From Microvirga sp052115485 (GTDB lineage: Bacteria; Pseudomonadota; Alphaproteobacteria; Rhizobiales; Beijerinckiaceae): DNA of 64,000 bases. The stretch's first letter is position 1. Each line of letters opens with the position of its first letter. Shown here piece by piece: positions 47,516-56,601 of the stretch. The translations under genes and the position numbers were made by a program. The notes under the pieces were generated by a model. It was not told the DNA's origin. It searched no databases and worked only from the letters and a program-made list of their open reading frames with translations. The stretch is from NCBI RefSeq assembly GCF_052115485.1, contig NZ_JBFRGU010000009.1, positions 9,910 to 73,909 of the forward strand, in the 5' to 3' direction.

Positions 47516-48946
47516 TTATCGCACCAACACGTTTCGGAACTGCCACGGATCGGACATGTCGAGATCCTCCGCGAAGTACCCGGGGCGACCGTCAAGCGGC
47601 GTCCAATCCGTATAGACGCCGACGACGGGGCCGAGATACGGCTTTTGCACGTCGAGGCAGCGACGGAAATCGATTTCGTCCGCTTCCATGATGCCTGCAT
47701 TCGGGTTTTCGAGTGCCCAAACCATGCCCGCGATCACGGCGGATGTGACCTGAAGGCCGGTGGCGTTCTGGTATGGCGCGAGCCGACGCGTTTCCGCGAT
47801 GGAAAGTTGCGACCCGTACCAATAGGCATTCTTGTCGTGCCCGTAGAGCAGCACGCCGAGTTCGTCGATGCCGTCCACGATCTCGTTCTCGTCGAGGATG
47901 TGGAACTTATCCTGAGGCTTGGCCCCCTGGCCGAACATTTCGTGCAGCGAGAGAACCGCATCGTTGCTGGGGTGATAGGCGTAATGGCAGGTCGGCCGAT
48001 ACGCGACCTTGTCTCCCTCGCGCACTGAGAAGTAGTCGGAAATCGAGATCGCCTCGTTATGCGTGACCAGGAAACCGTATTGTGCCTGTGCGGTCGGGGT
48101 CCATGTACGTACGCGGGTATTGGCGCCCGGCTGCAGCAGATAGATCGCCGATTGGCAGCCCTTCGCATGCGTGCGGCCGTTCTCGGGCATCCACTTCTCG
48201 TGCGTGCCCCAGCCGAGTTCCGCCGGCTGCACGCCTTCCGACACGAAGCCCTCGACCGACCACGTGTTGACGAAGACATTCGGCGGCTTGGGTGCGCGCG
48301 CACGCTGCGTATCGCGCTCGGCGATGTGAATGCCCTTCACGCCGACACGTTGCATGAGCAGCGCCCAATCTTGGCGGGTCTCAAGGTTGTCATGCGCGAT
48401 ACCGGCGTCCTTGGCGACGTTGAGCAGCGCCTGCTTCACCAGCCACGACACCATGCCGGGATTGGCGCCGCAGCAGGATATCGCTGTCGTTCCGCCGGGA
48501 TTGCGGCGGCGCGCGTCGAGAATGATCTCGCGCAGAGCGTAATTCGTGCGCTCTTCCGGGCCGACGCTCTTGTCGTAGTAGAAGCCGGCCCATGGTTCAG
48601 CGACCGTGTCGATATAGAGCGCGCCGAGTTCGCGGCAGAGCTCCAGGATATCGCGGGAGGAGGTATCGACCGAGAGATTGACGCAGAAGCCCTGGCCGCC
48701 GCCCTTGGTGAGAAGGGGCGTCAGGATTTCGCGATAGTTCTCGCGCGTCAGCGCCTTCTTGATCAGAGGAATGCCGCGCTCGTCGAGGAGAGCCCTGTCC
48801 TTGTCCTCAGGATCGACCACCACGAAACGGTCCCTGTCGAACTCGAAATGGCGTTCGATCAAAGGCAGCGCGCCTTTGCCGATCGAGCCGAAGCCGATCA
48901 TCACGATCGGGCCAGTGATGCGTCCATGAACAGGCCAAACGGACAT
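47516..48946 (-). CDS. hss: Homospermidine synthase
   Basis: A 476-residue NAD-dependent enzyme condensing two putrescines to sym-homospermidine. N-terminal Rossmann site PIVMIGFGSIGKGALPLIERH (about 13-33), then DTVAEPWAGFYYD, SCCGANPGMVSWLVKQALL (about 157-175), WSVEGFVSEGVQPAELGWGTHEKW and the C-terminal TDWTPLDGRPGYFAEDLDMSDPWQF. Length is standard. AAGGAGG lies 6 nt before the ATG at 48946. It lies downstream of ornithine decarboxylase, which makes the putrescine substrate. Confidence 0.95.
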   Translation of the reverse strand: MSVWPVHGRITGPIVMIGFGSIGKGALPLIERHFEFDRDRFVVVDPEDKDRALLDERGIPLIKKALTRENYREILTPLLTKGGGQGFCVNLSVDTSSRDILELCRELGALYIDTVAEPWAGFYYDKSVGPEERTNYALREIILDARRRNPGGTTAISCCGANPGMVSWLVKQALLNVAKDAGIAHDNLETRQDWALLMQRVGVKGIHIAERDTQRARAPKPPNVFVNTWSVEGFVSEGVQPAELGWGTHEKWMPENGRTHAKGCQSAIYLLQPGANTRVRTWTPTAQAQYGFLVTHNEAISISDYFSVREGDKVAYRPTCHYAYHPSNDAVLSLHEMFGQGAKPQDKFHILDENEIVDGIDELGVLLYGHDKNAYWYGSQLSIAETRRLAPYQNATGLQVTSAVIAGMVWALENPNAGIMEADEIDFRRCLDVQKPYLGPVVGVYTDWTPLDGRPGYFAEDLDMSDPWQFRNVLVR

Positions 48947-49037
48947 CAAGGTCCTCCTTATCGAAACAGCAAGTCAGAAAAGCAAAACGCGCGCCGTACC
49001 AATAGTTGTGGTGCGGCACGCGTCAATCGGTAGTCGG

Positions 49038-49610
49038 TTAAAGGGAACGACGAAAGCTCCCGAAAATGTCGTTGGCGGCGGCAGCCACGAGGGCGGCAAG
49101 ATCCGGCTTGTCGCAGAGCGAGCCCGTCGCGGAGACGAGACCGCGCGCGCCATCAAGGGCGTCCGGCTGCAATTCCAGACCCAGAAAGCGTTCGCGTTCA
49201 TAGGGACCGGGGAGCCAGAGATCCTGGGTCTTGGTCGCGGAAAAGCCGAAGCGCTCGTAATAGGGCGCATCGCCCACGAGCAGTACGGCCCGGTGACCGA
49301 GCGCGCCCGCGCGGGAAAGCGCTTCGCGCATCAGCTTCGCACCAAGCCCGAGGCCCTGACGCGCAGGATCGATGGCGATCGGCCCGAGCATCAGCACCGG
49401 CCGATCCGGCCCGGCGGTCACGTGCCAAAGACGAACCGTGCCGACAAGAGCACCATCCTGCTCGATGGCAAGCGCCAACCCTTCGGCGGGGCGGCGGCCT
49501 TCGCGCAGCCGTTCGCAGGTCTTCTGGAACCGCGCGGGTCCGAAGCAAGCGTCGAGCAGCGCCTCGCGCGCTTCGACATCGCGAAAGTTTTCTTCGCGCA
49601 TTGTGATCAT
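49038..49610 (-). CDS. GNAT family N-acetyltransferase, YhbS-like
   Basis: A 190-residue acetyltransferase. Acetyl-CoA site LGPIAIDPARQGLGLGAKLM (about 77-96, Q-x-x-G-x-G/A pattern) and AVLLVGDAPYYERFGFSAT (about 109-127) with the usual Tyr/Phe-Gly-Phe motif. It is sandwiched between ornithine decarboxylase and homospermidine synthase on the same strand, a placement suggesting a polyamine or other amine as substrate, although that is inference. The start is at MITMREEN; a further ATG three codons on is equally plausible. Confidence 0.85.
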   Translation of the reverse strand: MITMREENFRDVEAREALLDACFGPARFQKTCERLREGRRPAEGLALAIEQDGALVGTVRLWHVTAGPDRPVLMLGPIAIDPARQGLGLGAKLMREALSRAGALGHRAVLLVGDAPYYERFGFSATKTQDLWLPGPYERERFLGLELQPDALDGARGLVSATGSLCDKPDLAALVAAAANDIFGSFRRSL

Positions 49611-49759
49611 GGCCGTGGCCTCCCGCATGCTGGGGTGAGCGACAGCCCTCGCACCCGCTCATCGGAGCAGGCCGTCCGGACCAGTGGTTTGAGAGAAGCC
49701 TCCTCGCGAAGGCGCTGGGTCCGCCTCATCGACAAACGACGAGGCGGACAGGACGTGAG

Positions 49760-50908
49760 TTAAATCACGTAGGACTTGAGCGGCGGGAAGCCGTTGAACG
49801 CGACCGCCGAATAGGTCGTCGTGTAGGCGCCGGTGCCCTCGATCAGCACCTTGTCGCCGATCTCGAGCGAGATGGGGAGCGGATAAGGCTCCTTCTCGTA
49901 GAGAACGTCAGCGGAGTCGCAGGTCGGACCGGCAAGCACGCACGGCACCTTGCGGTCGTGGTCGCGCTCGCTGCGGATCGGATAGCGGATCGACTCGTCC
50001 ATCGTTTCGGCGAGACCGCCGAACTTGCCGATGTCGAGATAAACCCAGCGCACTTCTTCCTCGTCGTTGCTCTTCTTGGAGATGAGAACGACTTCGGTCT
50101 CGATGATACCCGCATTGCCGACCATGCCGCGACCCGGCTCGATGATCGTCTCGGGGATGCGGTTGCCGAAATGCTTCGAGAGCGCGCGGAAAATCGACTC
50201 GCCGTAGGTTTCCACCTGCGGGATCGACTTCAGATACTTCGTCGGGAAGCCGCCGCCGAGATTGACCATCGACAGGTGGATGCCGCGACCCGCGCATTCA
50301 CGGAAAATCGTGGAGGCGGAGCTGAGCGCCTGATCCCAGGCCTCGGTGTTGCGCTGCTGCGAACCGACGTGGAACGAAACGCCATAGGCCTCCAAGCCAT
50401 TGCGGCAGGCATGTTCCAGCACGTCGACGGCCATCTCAGGCACGCAACCGAACTTGCGCGAAAGCGGCCATTCGGCTCCGGCGCCGTCGCAGAGAATGCG
50501 GCAGAACACCTTTACGTCGCTGGCGCCGACCACTTTCGTCGCGCGGGCGATCTTCTCGACCTCGACCTCGCAATCGACCGCGAAGAGGCGCACGCCAAGC
50601 TCGAGCGCGCGGACGATGTCGCGCTCCTTCTTGATCGTGTTGCCGAACGAGATGCGTTCCGGCGTAGCGCCGGCATCGAGGGCGAGCTGGATCTCGACCA
50701 CGGACGCCGTGTCGAAGCACGAGCCGAGATCGGCGAGCACCTTCAGCACTTCCGGCGCGGGATTCGCCTTCACGGCGTAGAACACGCGCGTGTCGGGAAG
50801 CGCCCGGGCGAATTTGGAATAGTTGTCGCGCACCACATCGAGATCGACGACGACGCACGGGCCGTCCTCTCGTCGGTTGCGCAGGAATTCACGGATGCGC
50901 TGAGTCAT
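49760..50908 (-). CDS. odc: Ornithine decarboxylase (fold-type III, speF-leader controlled)
   Basis: A 382-residue PLP enzyme making putrescine from ornithine. Schiff-base Lys47 in FYAVKANPAP, SCFDTASVVEIQLAL, HVGSQQRNTEAW with the PLP-stacking His, NLGGGFPTKY, IEPGRGMVGNAG with phosphate-binding residues, and the catalytic Cys in GPTCDSADVLYE. It is the alanine-racemase-fold type of eukaryotes and Alphaproteobacteria. Some relatives also take lysine. A structured leader of more than 400 nt precedes it, and GNAT and hss follow on the same strand. Confidence 0.94.
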   Translation of the reverse strand: MTQRIREFLRNRREDGPCVVVDLDVVRDNYSKFARALPDTRVFYAVKANPAPEVLKVLADLGSCFDTASVVEIQLALDAGATPERISFGNTIKKERDIVRALELGVRLFAVDCEVEVEKIARATKVVGASDVKVFCRILCDGAGAEWPLSRKFGCVPEMAVDVLEHACRNGLEAYGVSFHVGSQQRNTEAWDQALSSASTIFRECAGRGIHLSMVNLGGGFPTKYLKSIPQVETYGESIFRALSKHFGNRIPETIIEPGRGMVGNAGIIETEVVLISKKSNDEEEVRWVYLDIGKFGGLAETMDESIRYPIRSERDHDRKVPCVLAGPTCDSADVLYEKEPYPLPISLEIGDKVLIEGTGAYTTTYSAVAFNGFPPLKSYVI

Positions 50909-51176
50909 GGCGCTCTCCCCACCAAAGGTTCAATGGGGCTCTTCAGGCCCCGGATTGAAGTTCAGGTATCGCTAGAATCGTCGAGACGAATCCTGCGCAC
51001 CCGGCGTCAGCGAGGGAAGATGCATCGCGCGCTCGTGCGTTGGAGACACGAGGAGCGCCGATGGGCTCTTCACCCGACGATGCTGCCTTGGATTGGAAAG
51101 GGGAGGTCCCTGTCCGCACGCCTGGCAATGATAAACAAGCCTCTTCGGTGTTGACCTTTGGAGGGCCAACGAGACC

Positions 51177-51328
51177 AAAAAAGCCCGTTCGTCGTTGCTT
51201 TAAGCCGCGTCCCCCGTTGAGAACGGGGTGCGCCGGTTTTCGCCTCCGGCTGCCGGTTAGGGGTATCGAGAACGAGGATGTTCTCGGGCGGCTGTCCGGC
51301 CTCTTGTCCGGATGCCCACCAACCGGCA
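51177..51328 (-). promoter_or_regulatory. speF leader RNA with terminator/antiterminator switch
   Basis: Read on the minus strand: an 8 bp closing stem TGCCGGTT / AACCGGCA (51328-51321 with 51258-51251) encloses two hairpins, TCCGG...CCGGA (51312-51295) and GAGAAC ATCCTC GTTCTC (51285-51268). Downstream, AACGGG (51227-51222 arm) can pair locally as CCCCGTT CTC AACGGGG (51228-51212), or CCCGTTC (51227-51221) can pair with GAACGGG (51190-51184) followed by six U, a terminator. The position in front of an alphaproteobacterial ornithine decarboxylase and the junction fit the speF RNA family. The ligand is not visible. The remaining leader, 50909-51176, and the part up to about 51420 hold no gene I trust. 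Confidence 0.7.
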
Positions 51329-51546
51329 CGCGACCACAGGCACGTGCGAAATTGGGCAAGCCGTGACATAGGGTCATTCGCTCTGGATAACAAGACCTTT
51401 TTTGAGGGTTTTTGACATAGAGCCTCCCGGCTCCCTTGTTCAGCTTGTATTAACGAGAATGGGTAGACGGAAGAGAACAAGACTTGCATCTTCCAGCCCT
51501 CCTATCGGCTCCTATAAAGCCCAAGAAGAACAGCACCCGCTCAATC

Positions 51547-53100
51547 ATGATGACCCTGTCCCGCCGAATCGTTCTGCAGAGCCTGCTGGCGACCGTAGCG
51601 CTGCCCGCCTTCGCTCAGCAGACCGCCGCGCCCGCGCCGACCCCGTTCCGCTTCGAGGATGTGGTGCGCCGGGCCAAAGAGGTGTCGGCAGCGCCATACG
51701 AGGCTCCACCGCAGCAGCTGCCCGCACCCCTGAACCAACTCAGCTTCGACGATTACCGGGACATCCGCTTCCGACCGGAGAAGGCGCTTCTGGCGGGCGG
51801 CGGCGGACCGTTCCGAATGCAACTCTTCCATCCGGGCTTTCTCTACCAGCGGCCCGTGACGGTGAACGTGATCCGCGACGGGGTTCCGACGCCGGTTCCC
51901 TACCAGCGCGAATTGTTCGATTACGGCCGCAACAAGATCGAGAAGCCGCTGCCGGTCAATCTGGGTTTCGCCGGCTTCAGGCTGCACTACCCGCTCAACA
52001 CACCGAAGGTCTTCGACGAGTTGATCGCCTTCCTCGGCGCGAGCTATTTCCGCTTCCTCGGGCGCGATCAGAAATACGGCCTGTCCGCGCGCGGGCTTGC
52101 CATCAACGTGACGGGTGGGGAAGCGGAAGAGTTTCCGTATTTCCGTGAATTCTGGATCGAGATGCCGACCCCGCAGAGCGACCGGGCGACGGTCTATGCG
52201 CTGCTCGACAGCCCCTCGGTCGCAGGAGCCTACCGTTTCGACGTCTATCCCTCGAAGGAGACAACCATCGACGTGACGGCGACCCTGTTCCCGCGCCAGA
52301 CGATTCCGAATGTCGGCATCGCCCCGCTCACCTCCATGTTCTTCGAGGGTGAGAACGAGCGCCACAAACAGGACGATTTCCGCCCCGAGCTTCACGATTC
52401 GGACGGCCTCTTGATGCAGTCCGGCTCCGGTGAATGGATCTGGCGTCCGCTTCAGAACCCCGACCGCAAGACGGTCTCATCCTTCAGCGACAACAATCCG
52501 CGCGGCTTCGGCCTTATGCAGCGCGATCGCGTGTTCGAGGATTACCAGGACCTCGAAGCCTTCTATCATAAGCGCCCGGGATATTGGGTCGAACCCGTCG
52601 GCCAATGGGGCGAAGGCCGGGTCGAGCTTGTCGAGATCCCGACCACCGACGAGACGCATGACAACATCGTCGCCTATTGGCAGCCGAGCCGACCTTTCGA
52701 GCGCGGTCAGGACATCACGCTCAACTACCGCCTCCGCGCCATTTCGAACACGGACACGATGCATCCGGGCGGCAAGGCGGTCAACACCTTCCAGACCCCT
52801 CCGCGCGCCAGCGGCTCGAACGGACCGAGCGACCGGACTCATCGCCGCTTCCTCATCGATTTCGCGGGCGGCGATCTGGAATACTACCTCGCCGATCCGT
52901 CACTGGTGCAACTCGTACCCTCGGTCTCGAACGGCAAAATCACCCATACCTTCATCGTCCCGAACGATCACACGAAGGGTTTTCGCGCCGCCATCGACGT
53001 GAAGCTGGAGCCGGGTCAATCGACAGACCTTCGCGCCTTCCTACGCGCCGGCAATCGAACGCTCACCGAAACCTGGACCTATCCCTGGTCGTTGGAATGA
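51547..53100 (+). CDS. OpgG/OpgD family glucan biosynthesis protein (copy 2), Tat-exported
   Basis: A 517-residue MdoG-domain protein. N terminus MMTLSRRIVLQSLLATVALP is a twin-arginine signal ending AFAQQ. Blocks parallel to copy 1: FRFEDVVRRAKEVSAAPYE, LNQLSFDDYRDIRFRPEKA, APLTSMFFEGENE, RPELHDSDGLLMQSGSGEWIWR, NPRGFGLMQRDRVFEDYQDL and VEIPTTDETHDNIVAYW. It matches family length. No opgH accompanies it. The two paralogues are clearly diverged. The ATG pair at 51547/51550 is the likely start. Confidence 0.93.
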   Translation: MMTLSRRIVLQSLLATVALPAFAQQTAAPAPTPFRFEDVVRRAKEVSAAPYEAPPQQLPAPLNQLSFDDYRDIRFRPEKALLAGGGGPFRMQLFHPGFLYQRPVTVNVIRDGVPTPVPYQRELFDYGRNKIEKPLPVNLGFAGFRLHYPLNTPKVFDELIAFLGASYFRFLGRDQKYGLSARGLAINVTGGEAEEFPYFREFWIEMPTPQSDRATVYALLDSPSVAGAYRFDVYPSKETTIDVTATLFPRQTIPNVGIAPLTSMFFEGENERHKQDDFRPELHDSDGLLMQSGSGEWIWRPLQNPDRKTVSSFSDNNPRGFGLMQRDRVFEDYQDLEAFYHKRPGYWVEPVGQWGEGRVELVEIPTTDETHDNIVAYWQPSRPFERGQDITLNYRLRAISNTDTMHPGGKAVNTFQTPPRASGSNGPSDRTHRRFLIDFAGGDLEYYLADPSLVQLVPSVSNGKITHTFIVPNDHTKGFRAAIDVKLEPGQSTDLRAFLRAGNRTLTETWTYPWSLE

Positions 53101-53200
53101 GTTCTGCATAAGCGCAAGCTGCCGACCGCCACCGCTTGCTAATGCGAGCCCGAGACAGCAAAAGCGGCTGGATCAGGACAATAGCCCTATGGAGGACTCC

Positions 53201-54211
53201 ATGAAGCTTCGAATCGGATTTGCCGCGATGGCAGCCGTTTTTGCGGGCAGCCTCAATGGGGCCTTTGCGCAGCAACCCCTGACCGAAGTTTCGTACGGCA
53301 CCAACTGGCTCGCTCAAGGGGAGCATGGCGGCTATTATCAGGCCGTGGCTGATGGGACGTACGAGAAGTACGGCCTCAAGGTCACCATCGTCCCAGGCGG
53401 CCCGCGCGCCAACAACCGCATGCTTCTGGCCGCCGGCAAGCTCGATTTCTACATGGGCGGCAGCCTGATCCAGGCCTTCTCGGCCGTCGAGAAAGACATC
53501 CCGACCATCGTCGTCGCGGCTCATTTCCAGAAGGAGCCGCAGATCCTCATGAGCCATCCCGGCCAGGGACTCGATACCTTCCTCGACTTGAAGAAATCGA
53601 ACGACATTCTCCTGTCGAAAGATGGCGTCGCGACGTTCTTCCAGTGGATGCGCGCCGAATACGGCTTCAAGGAAGAGCAGATCAAGCCCTTCGGCTTCAA
53701 CCCCGCTCCGTTCATCACCAATCCGAAGGCCGTGCAGCAGGGCTATGCGACGTCCGAGCCTCTCACCATCGAGAAGGCCGCAGGCTTCAAGCCCAACGTC
53801 TTCCTGCTCGCTGATTACGGCTTCAGCACCTATTCGACCACCATCGAAACGCGTCGCGAGGTGATCGAAAAAAATCCCGACCTCGTGCAACGCTTCGTCG
53901 ATGCCTCGACCATCGGCTGGTACAATTATCTCTACGGCGACAATGCGAAGGCGGTCGCGCTCATCAAGCGCGAAAATCCGGAAATGACGGATGAGCTTTT
54001 GGCGTATTCACGCGAGAAGATGAAAGAATACGGCATCGTCGATTCAGGAGATGCCGCGAAACTCGGCATCGGCGCGATGACCGATGCGCGAATGAAGGAT
54101 TTCTTCGACAAGATGGTCAAGGCGGGCTTGTTCAAATCCGATCTCGACTACAAGCGCGCCTATACGCTTCAGTTCGTGAACAAGGGCGTCGGACTCGATC
54201 TGAAAAAATGA
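53201..54211 (+). CDS. ABC transporter substrate-binding protein, NMT1/SsuA-like
   Basis: A 336-residue periplasmic protein. Signal peptide MKLRIGFAAMAAVFAG...GAFAQQ, then VSYGTNWLAQGEHGGYYQAVADGTYEK and VTIVPGGPRANNRMLLAAGKLDFYMGG, the opening of the NMT1/THI5-like fold. Members bind pyrimidines, nitrate, sulfonates, taurine or other small anions; the substrate here is unknown and no TPP riboswitch precedes it. GGAGGA lies 4 nt before the ATG at 53201. It is first in an operon with ATPase and permease genes. Confidence 0.9.
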   Translation: MKLRIGFAAMAAVFAGSLNGAFAQQPLTEVSYGTNWLAQGEHGGYYQAVADGTYEKYGLKVTIVPGGPRANNRMLLAAGKLDFYMGGSLIQAFSAVEKDIPTIVVAAHFQKEPQILMSHPGQGLDTFLDLKKSNDILLSKDGVATFFQWMRAEYGFKEEQIKPFGFNPAPFITNPKAVQQGYATSEPLTIEKAAGFKPNVFLLADYGFSTYSTTIETRREVIEKNPDLVQRFVDASTIGWYNYLYGDNAKAVALIKRENPEMTDELLAYSREKMKEYGIVDSGDAAKLGIGAMTDARMKDFFDKMVKAGLFKSDLDYKRAYTLQFVNKGVGLDLKK

Positions 54212-55014
54212 GCATGGCCGGATCGTCCCTGTCGCAGGCGTCTCATCCCCTCGTCTCTCTCAGAGACGTGGAGAAAACTTTCGCCAACGGGGTGACGGCG
54301 CTCTCCGGTTTCGATCTCGATATCCTCCAGGGTGAACTCATCTCCCTGCTGGGCCCTTCCGGCTGCGGCAAATCGACGATCCTGCGATTGATCGCGGGAT
54401 TGTCGGAGCCGACATCGGGAAGCGTCGTGTGGGCGGACGATACGCAGAGCGATCATCGCAGCGAAATCGGCTACGTGTTTCAGGATCCGACATTGATGCC
54501 GTGGGCCAATGTCGCGGACAATGTGTGGTTTCCGCTGCGCCTGCGCGGCATATCCAGACGCGAGGCGACGCGACGCATCGACGATATCCTGTCGATGGTC
54601 GGATTGACCGGTTTCGCAAAAGCCTATCCGCGCGAACTTTCCGGCGGCATGCGTATGCGTGTTTCCATTGCACGCGCTTTGAGCCTGCGCCCCAAACTCC
54701 TTCTGATGGATGAGCCTTTCGCCGCCCTCGATGAAATCACGCGCTTCAAACTCAATGACGATCTGCTGCGGTTGAAGCATGAGCTCGATTGCACGATCGT
54801 GTTCGTGACGCATTCCGTCTACGAGAGCGTCTATCTCTCAGACCGGATCGCGGTGATGACGCCGCGCCCTGGACATGCGGTCGCGACCCTTGCCATCGAT
54901 GCGCCGCGCGAACGCGGGACGAACTATCGGTCCAGTGCTGCTTACGCGAAACGGTGCGGACAGGTTTCGGATGTCCTGGCGCGGGCGACGACGATGACGA
55001 GGGCATCCGCATGA
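54208..55014 (+). CDS. ABC transporter ATP-binding protein (NitT/TauT type)
   Basis: A 268-residue ATPase. Walker A GPSGCGKST (about 49-57), Q-loop YVFQDPTLMPWANV, signature LSGGMRMRVSIARAL (about 144-158), Walker B LLLMDEPFAALDE (about 164-176) and switch His in VFVTHSVYE. The sequence falls in the SsuB/TauB group. Its ATG overlaps the binding-protein stop (ATGA) and its own stop overlaps the permease start, so all three proteins are translationally coupled. Confidence 0.93.
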   Translation: MSMAGSSLSQASHPLVSLRDVEKTFANGVTALSGFDLDILQGELISLLGPSGCGKSTILRLIAGLSEPTSGSVVWADDTQSDHRSEIGYVFQDPTLMPWANVADNVWFPLRLRGISRREATRRIDDILSMVGLTGFAKAYPRELSGGMRMRVSIARALSLRPKLLLMDEPFAALDEITRFKLNDDLLRLKHELDCTIVFVTHSVYESVYLSDRIAVMTPRPGHAVATLAIDAPRERGTNYRSSAAYAKRCGQVSDVLARATTMTRASA

Positions 55015-55847
55015 GCGAGACGTCCGCACTTCGTCTCAGGCATTCATCGAGTCGCTTCTGGCTCCCCGTCGCCGTTTTCATCGCCGCCATAGCCGCGTGG
55101 GAAGCCTATGTGCGCATGGCCGGCGTCCCGGCCTACATCCTGCCGGCTCCGAGCCTCATTGCTACGACTCTCGTCACCGATTGGCCGATATTGTCCGCGG
55201 CACTTCTCGTGACGCTCAAAACCACATTCGCCGGATTGGTTCTGGCCGTCATCGGCGGCGTGGCGCTGGCACTTCTGCTCAGCCTTTCGCGAGTGGTCGA
55301 GTATTCGATCTATCCCTTTGCGGTGGCGTTGCAGGTGACCCCTGTCGTTGCGATCTCGCCGCTTCTTCTGATTTACATGCCGCAGGAGGTCGCGGTTCTG
55401 GCGGTCGCGTGGATGGTGGCGTTCTTCCCGATCCTTTCCAATACGATGCTGGGGCTCCAATCGGTCGACCGAAACCTGCTTGATCTGTTTGCACTCTATA
55501 GCGGCAGCTCCGTCACTCTCCGCCAGCGTGCGGCCTCGCGCCTGAGAGCCCTCTGGTATTTGCGCTTTCCCGCGGCCCTTCCCTCGTTTCTCGCGGGTGT
55601 GAAGATCGCGGGCGGGCTTTCGCTTATTGGTGCAGTGGTGGCGGAAATGGCCGCGGGCTCGGCCGGGGCCAGCTCGGGCCTCGCCTATCGGATCATCGAG
55701 AGCCAGTATCGCCTCAACATTCCCCGCTTATTCGCGGCCCTCGTGTTGCTGGCCCTGACCGGCATCGCAATCTTTCTCGTAACCTCGACCCTTTCCCGCT
55801 GGGCCCTGCGACATTGGCACGAAAGCGTCCTGGAGCCGGAGGCTTGA
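55011..55847 (+). CDS. ABC transporter permease (NitT/TauT type)
   Basis: A 278-residue inner-membrane protein with about six spans. The EAA-type coupling loop is RLRALWYLRFPAALPSFLAGVKIAGGLSLIGAVVAEM (about 180-216), typical of BPD_transp_1 permeases of the SsuC/TauC group. It completes the importer begun at 53201. The start is the ATG at 55011, overlapping the ATPase stop codon; the longer in-frame reading from 54789 lies in the ATPase gene. Confidence 0.93.
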   Translation: MSETSALRLRHSSSRFWLPVAVFIAAIAAWEAYVRMAGVPAYILPAPSLIATTLVTDWPILSAALLVTLKTTFAGLVLAVIGGVALALLLSLSRVVEYSIYPFAVALQVTPVVAISPLLLIYMPQEVAVLAVAWMVAFFPILSNTMLGLQSVDRNLLDLFALYSGSSVTLRQRAASRLRALWYLRFPAALPSFLAGVKIAGGLSLIGAVVAEMAAGSAGASSGLAYRIIESQYRLNIPRLFAALVLLALTGIAIFLVTSTLSRWALRHWHESVLEPEA

Positions 55848-55971
55848 GCTTAAAGTTCAGTCGGCACCCTATCGTCTAAGTTGTAGAATGCGTTCAGATT
55901 GTCATCGAACCGTCATGACCCATGTTCCATGGTTGGCAAACAGATGGCGTTCTCCTCTGACAGGTGCATGG

Positions 55972-56487
55972 ATGAAACATCCTGGTGTGAAAAGCGTCGG
56001 CTGGGCTCTCGTCCAGACCTCCCGGCTTCATCGAAGCCGCATGGGCGACAAGCTGGCCAAGCTCGACCTCTTTGCCGGTCAGGAGCAGGTTCTGCAGGCC
56101 CTCGCCAGCGAGGGGCGCATGACCATGGGTGAACTTGCCACGATCCTGCGGGTCCGACCGCCAACCGCTTCCAAGACCGTCTCCCGGCTTGCCGCCATGA
56201 AGCTGGTCGAACGCCACACCGAACCGGGCGATGCCCGGGTCGTGCGCGTCAAGCTGACCAAGGAAGGCAAGAAGAAAGCCGCCTCCATCGACGAGCTGTG
56301 GAACGAAGTCGAGGAGGAACTCCTCGACGGTTTCGACCCCAAGGATCGCAAGCGTCTGCGCAAGCTGCTGCGCAAGGGCGCCAAAAATCTGGCGAAACTC
56401 ACCGGCGCGGATCTCGAAGGTTTCGACAGTCCCGAAGACGAACTCGAGGACGCGGAACCCGACACCGATTCGGACATCGCGGCGTAA
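55972..56487 (+). CDS. MarR family transcriptional regulator
   Basis: A 171-residue winged-helix protein: RSRMGDKLAKLDLFAGQEQVLQALASEG, recognition helix region MGELATILRVRPPTASKTVSRLAAMKLVERH, wing GDARVVRVKLTKEGKK, then a helical dimerisation part and an acidic tail EDELEDAEPDTDSD. The effector is unknown. It follows the ABC operon on the same strand by 124 bp and could regulate it. I use the ATG at 55972 (MKHPGVKSV); the frame is open to 55888, but the extra 28 residues are not MarR-like. Confidence 0.88.
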   Translation: MKHPGVKSVGWALVQTSRLHRSRMGDKLAKLDLFAGQEQVLQALASEGRMTMGELATILRVRPPTASKTVSRLAAMKLVERHTEPGDARVVRVKLTKEGKKKAASIDELWNEVEEELLDGFDPKDRKRLRKLLRKGAKNLAKLTGADLEGFDSPEDELEDAEPDTDSDIAA

Positions 56488-56601
56488 GCCTCACTGACGA
56501 TCCAAGTTCTTCTACGATCCAAGTTCTTCGAGCCCCGTGCCTGAATAAGGCGCGGGCGCTTATCATTGTCATCGTGCCCCGCTCTACTCTATCCTGAGGC
56601 T

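Noticed and set aside
51070..51489. A 139-codon minus-strand frame across the speF leader
   Set aside because: It spans the junction helices and the terminator and has no familiar domain or clear ribosome site; a shorter regulatory leader peptide inside it cannot be excluded.
53101..53200. TPP riboswitch in front of the NMT1/THI5-like transporter
   Set aside because: No CUGAGA or ACCUGAUC-type consensus and only about 100 bp are available; a thiamine-precursor role is therefore not supported.
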